NCBI GenBank assembly: GCA_038226175.1
Contig: JBBRQP010000093.1
Span: forward strand, 1-10,877
Origin: JBBRQP01 sp038226175
GTDB taxonomy: Bacteria > Cyanobacteriota > Cyanobacteriia > Gloeobacterales > Anthocerotibacteraceae
Length of the DNA: 10,877 bases
Direction: 5' to 3'
In this document: positions 6,552-10,877 of the stretch, piece by piece
Position numbering within the stretch: position 1 is the first letter of the stretch
Layout: each line of letters opens with the position of its first letter
The notes under the pieces: model-generated
Databases searched by the model: none
The model's input: the letters and a program-made list of their open reading frames with translations, nothing else
Told to the model about the DNA's origin: nothing
Translations under genes and position numbers: made by a program

Positions 6552-7635
6552 ATTTTTGGGGTAAATTAAAGAGCATTTGGATATCTTCAGCTTGGTCATA
6601 ACCGATGATTTTGGGTAAGCGGGTATCGGGCAGCACTTGCACATCGTAAAGTTCCTCCACCTCTTTTTGGAACCGTAAAGAGGCCACTTGTAAACCTGTT
6701 TGCATATCAACTATCTCAATACTGCACCGCAAATCACTAACCTTATCTTCGATAGGTAACCCCCCAAAAGTTTTCTTTTCGCGTATTTTAGACAAACCAA
6801 TAAACGCATAGGAGCCATAAAAAGCTAGGCCACGCAAAAAGCCCGGTAAATAAATCATCGACTGAAAACCTAAACTATTGACAACTCCGAGTTCTCCCGT
6901 ACCTGAGGATAATACCCACAAATCTCCCTCATAGATGCGCGGTGAATGGGGCATCGCTAAGCCTTCATAAATAATCTGATTACTATTGATATCCATGATG
7001 ATGCCCCCAGTCGCCCGGTTATCGCGCCAAGCTCCTTCCTTATCAGTTTTGCCCAACGCCGTCACATAGCGGGGTCGACCGCGCTCCAGAGCCACACCAT
7101 TGAGATGACAACGGTCTTCTGCTGCCAAGGCAGTGATAAAACTTGGCTTCCAAATCGGGACAAAGCTATGCTCCAAACTCATCATCACCAAGCAATTGAA
7201 CCCACTGCTCACAGCGATAATATTGCCTTCCATCAACGCCACATCATGAGCTGCAATATCACCAGTGTAATAAGAAGTCTGGGTTACATAGAGGCTGTCA
7301 TAGGCTTGATCAGGATAGTAGCGCTGACGTAAGTGCGAAGCCTTGCTAAAGGAAATCACTTGATTATGCGTTGCTAATAGCATTCCCTTTGGATGCACAT
7401 AACAGCCCATAGCCCGCGAATAATTGCGTCCATTCAAACTAATATTTTCGCCATCGCTAGAGATCACATAAAGTCGCCCAGCTTGATAGGTCGTCACGCA
7501 AAGAGAGATACCTAATTGCTGCAAAATACGCGGGAAACTTTCGGAGTAATCATAGTCAAGGGTTGGTTCATCTGCGACCTCTGAAACCACCTCCTGAGGC
7601 GAGATTGAGCCAGCAAATGCTTCGGGTATTTCCAT
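6550..7635 (-). CDS. TIGR03032 family protein, function unknown
   Basis: The 361-residue protein carries the conserved blocks of the TIGR03032/DUF4915 family. These are LGISLCVTTYQAGRL (41-55), CHLNGVAL (176-183), MPHSPR (228-233), WVLSSGTGELG (240-250), LPGFLRGLAF (263-272), FIGLSKIRE (278-286) and ELYDVQVLP (328-336). Repeated short strands suggest a beta-propeller-like fold. No signal peptide or membrane segment is seen, so it is probably cytoplasmic. The first 28 residues are acidic and poorly conserved. I know of no established biochemical role; relatives occur in cyanobacteria and proteobacteria. It lies convergent to the intact receptor and shares its terminator, and a good -10 sits just upstream of the ATG at 7635-7633. 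Confidence 0.85.
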   Translation of the reverse strand: MEIPEAFAGSISPQEVVSEVADEPTLDYDYSESFPRILQQLGISLCVTTYQAGRLYVISSDGENISLNGRNYSRAMGCYVHPKGMLLATHNQVISFSKASHLRQRYYPDQAYDSLYVTQTSYYTGDIAAHDVALMEGNIIAVSSGFNCLVMMSLEHSFVPIWKPSFITALAAEDRCHLNGVALERGRPRYVTALGKTDKEGAWRDNRATGGIIMDINSNQIIYEGLAMPHSPRIYEGDLWVLSSGTGELGVVNSLGFQSMIYLPGFLRGLAFYGSYAFIGLSKIREKKTFGGLPIEDKVSDLRCSIEIVDMQTGLQVASLRFQKEVEELYDVQVLPDTRLPKIIGYDQAEDIQMLFNLPQK

Positions 7636-7661
7636 GGATCTCGGTGACGTAGGGTAGAGAT

Positions 7662-7670
7662 ACTATAGCA
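7662..7670 (-). promoter_or_regulatory. Extended -10 promoter element for the TIGR03032 gene
   Basis: On the minus strand 7670-7662 reads TGCTATAGT, an extended -10 (TGn followed by TATAGT, near the TATAAT consensus). It lies about 26 bases before the ATG, predicting a short leader. No good -35 is found at 16-18 bases spacing (AAGGTG or similar), as is common for extended -10 promoters. Confidence 0.4.
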
Positions 7671-7718
7671 GGCTTCTTTGTGGTCACCTTATTTATGAGA
7701 AGTTGCAAGATTTTTTTA

Positions 7719-7757
7719 GCTTGCGCGGCGTAAGCCCCGCGCCCTATGCGTTAGCAT
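7719..7757. other. GC-rich hairpins, candidate IS left-end structure
   Basis: Two stems compete. One pairs 7719-7725 (GCTTGCG) with 7729-7735 (CGTAAGC) around CGG, with one G-T wobble. The other pairs GCGCGG (7723-7728) with CCGCGC (7737-7742). A small ATGC/GCAT stem follows at 7746-7757. This is the only structured part of the 182-base gap 7636-7817. It fits a subterminal IS200/IS605 hairpin, but a transcribed leader structure is also possible. Confidence 0.4.
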
Positions 7758-7806
7758 GATAAGCCGCCGCGACCAGAGAGAGCCACAAGTTAACTAGAGG
7801 TAGGGT

Positions 7807-7821
7807 ATGATTGACGCATGA
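7807..7821 (+). other. Mini-ORF (MIDA-stop) overlapping the tnpB start
   Basis: GAGG at 7797-7800 lies six bases before an ATG at 7807, opening M-I-D-A-stop. Its TGA (7819-7821) overlaps the tnpB ATG (7818-7820) as ATGA. The tnpB ATG itself is 17 bases from that GAGG, too far for normal initiation, so ribosomes may reach tnpB by termination-reinitiation. It could be chance: TATGAT at 7806-7811 would also fit a -10 for a leaderless tnpB message. Confidence 0.3.
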
Positions 7822-9056
7822 TAGTTGCTTACCAATATAAGTTGCGCCCCACTTCTGCTCAAATCACTCAAATAGATGAGTGGCTTGAACTATTGCGTCG
7901 TCAGTATAACTATCGTCTAGCTGAACGATTTAACTGGTATGAGTCTACTCGCTGTCCTGTTAATTCCTGTTCTATCGTTTCCTGTAGCATTGCCCCCATT
8001 GTGGAACATCCTGATTATTATTGGCAGAAAAAAGATTTACCTACTACAAAGAAACTATTTCCTGAATATGGAGATATTCACTCTCAGGCTTTGCAAAATT
8101 GTATTGAACGAGTAAAGAAAGCCTTTGATCGTTATCTCAAGGTAGACACATCGGGTAAAAGGTCAGGTAAGCCGAGATTCAAGGGTCAAGGCAGATACAG
8201 GAGTTTCACTTATCCACAGATGAAACAAGATTGCATTCAGAGTAACCGTATTACTTTACCCAAAATAGGAGAAGTTAAACTAATTCAACATAGACCTATC
8301 CCCAATGGCTTCAAGATTAAAACAGCACAAATCATCAAAGCTGCTGACGGTTATTATGTGACACTCACCTTGCAGGATGCTTCTATTCCGAAGCTAGCCC
8401 TTGACCTGAGTATAGAAAAAGCTATTGGTATTGATATGGGACTCAAGGCTTTTCTGATTACCAGTGATAGTCAAGTAGTTCCTATTCCACAGTTTGCCAG
8501 AAAAGCAGAGCGAGATAAAAAGAAGCTAAATAAAGCTGTCTCTCGTAAGCAAAGAGCCTCTAAGCATAGACACAAAGCCACTATGCGACTAGCCAAGCAT
8601 TACCAAAAAGTTGCCCGTCAACGTCAAGACTTCCACTACAACACAGCTCAGGAGCTAGTACGTGCATACGACATAATCGCCTTTGAGGATTTGAACATCA
8701 AAGGTTTGGCTAAAACCAGAATGGCTAAATCCGTTCTAGATGCCGGGTGGAGTCAGTTTCTGTCCATTGTGAGTCGCAAAGCTGAGAATGCTGGCAAACT
8801 CGCAATAGCGGTAAACCCATACGGCACCAGTCAAGTCTGTTCCAATATTGATTGCGGTGCCTACGTTCCCAAGACTTTAGCTGATAGGTGGCATTCTTGT
8901 CATATCTGCGGATTAGAGCTTGACCGAGATGTAAATGCTGCCATCAATATCAAAAATATTGCCGTGGGACGCACGGTGATTAAAGCTCAGGCCATGCCCC
9001 ATGCATTAGCAGGGTTCACTGAGAAGCCCGCGTTGTACGTCGGGAGTCGTCACTGA
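7818..9056 (+). CDS. tnpB: RNA-guided endonuclease TnpB (IS200/IS605 family)
   Basis: The 412-residue protein has the standard TnpB layout. An N-terminal YQYKLRPT block and helical region come first, then GKRSGKPRFKG (112-123). RuvC-I is AIGIDMG (D206), RuvC-II is IIAFEDLNIKGL (E290) and RuvC-III is LDRDVNAAINI (D371). A zinc finger between them uses C341, C346, C361 and C364. All three acidic catalytic residues are present, so the nuclease could be active. Characterised TnpB proteins cut DNA guided by an omega-RNA transcribed from the element's right end. The ATG at 7818 overlaps the stop of a five-codon mini-ORF (7807-7821) that has the better ribosome-binding site. The stop TGA (9054-9056) lies at or just beyond the inferred element boundary. 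No tnpA is adjacent. Confidence 0.95.
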   Translation: MIVAYQYKLRPTSAQITQIDEWLELLRRQYNYRLAERFNWYESTRCPVNSCSIVSCSIAPIVEHPDYYWQKKDLPTTKKLFPEYGDIHSQALQNCIERVKKAFDRYLKVDTSGKRSGKPRFKGQGRYRSFTYPQMKQDCIQSNRITLPKIGEVKLIQHRPIPNGFKIKTAQIIKAADGYYVTLTLQDASIPKLALDLSIEKAIGIDMGLKAFLITSDSQVVPIPQFARKAERDKKKLNKAVSRKQRASKHRHKATMRLAKHYQKVARQRQDFHYNTAQELVRAYDIIAFEDLNIKGLAKTRMAKSVLDAGWSQFLSIVSRKAENAGKLAIAVNPYGTSQVCSNIDCGAYVPKTLADRWHSCHICGLELDRDVNAAINIKNIAVGRTVIKAQAMPHALAGFTEKPALYVGSRH

Positions 9057-9069
9057 CCTCTATTACGCT
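8910..9069 (+). ncRNA. Predicted omega-RNA (reRNA) at the tnpB 3' end with guide
   Basis: In studied IS200/IS605 elements the omega-RNA scaffold overlaps the 3' end of tnpB and the right end, and its guide is the roughly 16 bases just outside the element. Here the right-end hairpin is at 9027-9044 (CCCGCG with CGGG/CG and a bulged T at 9040), and the guide would start about 9054 in receptor sequence (TGACCTCTATTACGCT). The 5' limit given is approximate and inferred from typical lengths. Confidence 0.45.
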
Positions 9070-10641
9070 AAGTTCAAACCGGGCAAAGACCACACGATCA
9101 CCCTCTATGCCCAGCAGCAAAACGTACGACGGGGGAGCTTTGGTTTCCTCAATGGCTTCGTTAATTACCGTGATAAATGTGTTGATCCTACGCCTGGAGC
9201 TTGCGGTTCGACCCCTTTAGGCGGACAGCGTAAAACCGATGTCTACACGGCTGGCTACTACAATTACCAAAGCTCCTTGGGCTATAACCCCACCGGTTAT
9301 GGACCCGACGCCGCAGAAGATGAACTTGGTATCAACTTAGTTTGGGACTGGAATCTAAGTGAACTGAGCACCCTGACGACCCAGCTTAGCGTCAAGACTA
9401 CCAGTGACTTCAACCCCGATGCGGGCGGACAAAAGTACCTCAATAACCGCACCTTTGAGGCACAGGTTCGCTATACCTCGACTCTGTATGCAGGTAATGT
9501 CTTCAACGCGGGCTTTCAGTTTTTGAGCAACCGCTCAACCCAAAGTCCAGCTATCGGCACACCAGCTGATGGGACGGTAGTGCCAGTTTTGAATACATTT
9601 AATAATCAACCTTTTACTAATAGCGGCTCAGTTCCGATCACGATTGAGACTGCTTTTGGTCCAAAAACAGTGCTACCAGCAGATCCAACAACAGGAGAAC
9701 TAGGCATAATTCCGATTCTGGCCTTTGATCGGGAGATTTCGCGCATGGCCTTTTATGCCACTGAAGATCTGCGTTTCCTCGATGATGCTTTTATCCTCAA
9801 TTTTGGCTCACGGGTGACAGCTGATAACCAATTTGGTGTATTCACGACTTCGGGTGTCGGCGCACGCTATAACTTTGGTGGCGAAAAGGGTAGAGAACCC
9901 TTTGGTCTGCGCGTCAACTGGTCGCAGTCCTTTAAGGCTCCGGGACTCTCTCAGCTCTATGCCAGTTTCGTGAGCGGCGCTACGCTTGGTGTACCCAACT
10001 CAGCTTTACAACCAGAATTGGGCGTTAACTACGACATTGGGTTGGATATTCAGCTAAGTCCTACCGCTTTATTTCGGGCGACTTACTTTCGTACTGATCT
10101 AACCAATGCGGTAATTGAGGGTGCGTTGGTTGCTGACTTGGGTACGGGCGCTAATCCCCGTTTTATCTCCCAGACAATCAATGCCCAAGCTACGTTATCA
10201 ACGGGCTTTGAATTATCCTTTGACTGGCGCATGGACGAGCATTGGCGCATTCAGGTCAGTGATACCATCCTTGATACACGACCAATTGGCGACCCAGCTG
10301 CCGATGGCCTAGCGCAGTATGTAGCACGAGGCTACTTCTACCAGTACCAAGCCAGTAATATTCCCTTCAACAGTACAAACTTTGTGCTGTCTTACGTTTC
10401 ACCAGGGTTTAATGCGGCATTCTTGGGTCGGTTTAGTAGCGAGCGGCGTTATGGCAGCACCAACTTCTATGAGGGTGGCTACGCCAACTTTGATGTTACT
10501 TTCAGTCTGCCCTTGACTGGGAGCTTAACCTTGAACGGTGGCGTATTCAATGTCTTCAATGCCAATTTCCTAGAACGCCCCTCGGTCTTCTTTGTGGCGC
10601 CACCCACAAACTTCAAGATCGGACTCACTGCAACGTTCTAA
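9055..10641 (+). pseudogene. TonB-dependent receptor, 5'-truncated barrel remnant at IS junction
   Basis: From GAC at 9055 a frame runs without interruption to TAA at 10639-10641, about 528 codons. It reads DLYYAKFKPGKDHT at its start, matching DYYYGKAIFKPGKDHT from residue 363 of the intact receptor. Homology continues through WDWNLSEL, LNNRTFEA, FGLRVNWSQSFKAPGLSQLY and LQPE to the end GGVFNVFN and a terminal Phe. The signal peptide, TonB box, plug and first barrel strands are missing, and the frame closes upstream at a TAG (9007-9009) inside tnpB. No ATG occurs near the 5' end; a TTG at 9277 could be called a start but lies in the middle of the barrel homology. It is therefore a remnant, not a working receptor. 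Three in-frame stops follow in tandem (TAA TAA TAG). No decay is seen in the remaining frame, so the truncation is probably recent. Confidence 0.85.
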
Positions 10642-10660
10642 TAATAGCCCCGACAGTCAT

Positions 10661-10700
10661 AGCCTTCCTTCTACCCTAATAGAAAGAAGGCTTTTTTTTT
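10661..10700 (+). terminator. Rho-independent terminator after the receptor remnant
   Basis: AGCCTTCCTTCT (10661-10672) pairs with AGAAAGAAGGCT (10681-10692) with one mismatch (10668/10685) around an 8-base loop. It is followed directly by nine T (10692-10700). It lies 19 bases after the last base of the gene. Confidence 0.92.
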
Positions 10701-10757
10701 AACCCGATCTATCCAGTAGCAGATCAAAATCTTTGCTCTTATACTCTTTCCGTTTGA

Positions 10758-10877
10758 TTAGCAGGTTTTTGTTCTGGGCCACCAGTGGTAGAACAAGTAT
10801 CTCTTGAGCAACTCGGTCTGCTTTGATAAACTACGACATCGTTGCTCTAATCGCTCTTCCACTTCTTCAATCGTCAC
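10758..10877 (-). CDS. IS630-family transposase, C-terminal fragment (runs off right edge)
   Basis: On the minus strand the frame is open from the window edge to a TAA at 10760-10758, 39 codons. It contains TIEEVEERLEQRCRSLSKQ, then a segment ending YHWWPRTKTC. The pattern 'EE-E--L-QRCR-L--Q---L' followed by a WWP near the end is what I know from the C-termini of cyanobacterial IS630-family DDE transposases. The catalytic part is outside the window. The first codon here, GTG, is internal. The fragment has the same orientation as the one at 1-61. The element's end should lie between 10701 and 10757, but I could not match a terminal repeat to the candidate at 94-113. Confidence 0.55.
   Translation of the reverse strand: MTIEEVEERLEQRCRSLSKQTELLKRYLFYHWWPRTKTC

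Larger units (their letters stand above)
7700..9053 (+). mobile_element. IS200/IS605-family element, IS1341-type (tnpB only)
   Basis: The element carries tnpB without a tnpA, so movement would need a transposase supplied from elsewhere. The right end is placed at about 9053, for two reasons. A hairpin at 9027-9044 with a bulged T sits there, followed by GTCGTCAC. Beyond it, receptor coding sequence starts in a frame homologous to the intact paralogue. The left end is uncertain: GC-rich hairpins at 7719-7742 are candidate left-end structures, so 7700 is approximate. Such elements make no target duplication, so boundaries cannot be read from flanking repeats. Confidence 0.75.

Noticed and set aside
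9277..10641. A 454-residue gene starting at TTG 9277
   Set aside because: Homology to the intact receptor continues in frame upstream to 9055 and the TTG is in the barrel, so this is a truncated remnant and not a gene with its own start.
10699..10830. Alternative minus-strand frame containing EILVLPLVAQNKNLLIKRKEY
   Set aside because: It has no start, and the other frame carries the IS630-like C-terminus with the WWP motif and its own stop at 10758; a frameshifted tail cannot be excluded but is less likely.

Overview
The window reads as chromosomal DNA of a Gram-negative oxygenic phototroph, most likely a cyanobacterium. The reasons are a short Ycf19/YggT-type membrane protein, a TnpB of the kind common in cyanobacteria, a stand-alone four-carbon acid sugar kinase, a TIGR03032-type protein and TonB-dependent outer-membrane receptors. 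I noticed no HIP1 octamer (GCGATCGC), which would fit an early-branching lineage such as Gloeobacterales, but this placement is inference.

Layout. Positions 1-61 (minus) hold the start of an IS630-family transposase running off the left edge. A small exported protein (190-468, +) converges with a two-gene unit on the minus strand: yggT/ycf19-like (1665-1402), then a BtuF-like cobalamin-binding-family protein (1405-470), joined by a GTGA overlap. On the plus strand follow an exported protein of unknown function (1773-2327), a four-carbon acid sugar kinase (2477-3799) and a complete TonB-dependent receptor (3845-6496). A strong hairpin at 6514-6551 sits between that receptor and a convergent TIGR03032-family gene (7635-6550, minus).

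The rest is IS-scarred. A tnpB-only IS200/IS605 (IS1341-type) element (tnpB 7818-9056) abuts the 3' part of a second TonB-dependent receptor (about 9055-10641), a paralogue of the first. This remnant lacks its signal peptide, plug and first barrel strands, and no 5' half is present in the window. A strong terminator (10661-10700) follows. The right edge (10877-10758, minus) carries the C-terminal end of another IS630-family transposase. The segment is therefore bordered by two IS630 fragments in the same orientation.

How the genes relate. The intact receptor would import a scarce ligand across the outer membrane; nothing here fixes the ligand, and no TonB/ExbBD or ABC permease genes are present. 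The BtuF-like protein suggests a corrinoid theme, but it has no signal peptide and is not next to a riboswitch. The most interesting part is the IS insertion: the tnpB stop codon appears to lie in target DNA, a right-end hairpin overlaps the tnpB 3' end, and the predicted omega-RNA guide would be receptor sequence. No gene-free stretch exceeds 300 bases; the longest is 7636-7817, described below. I saw no tRNA, rRNA or CRISPR array.
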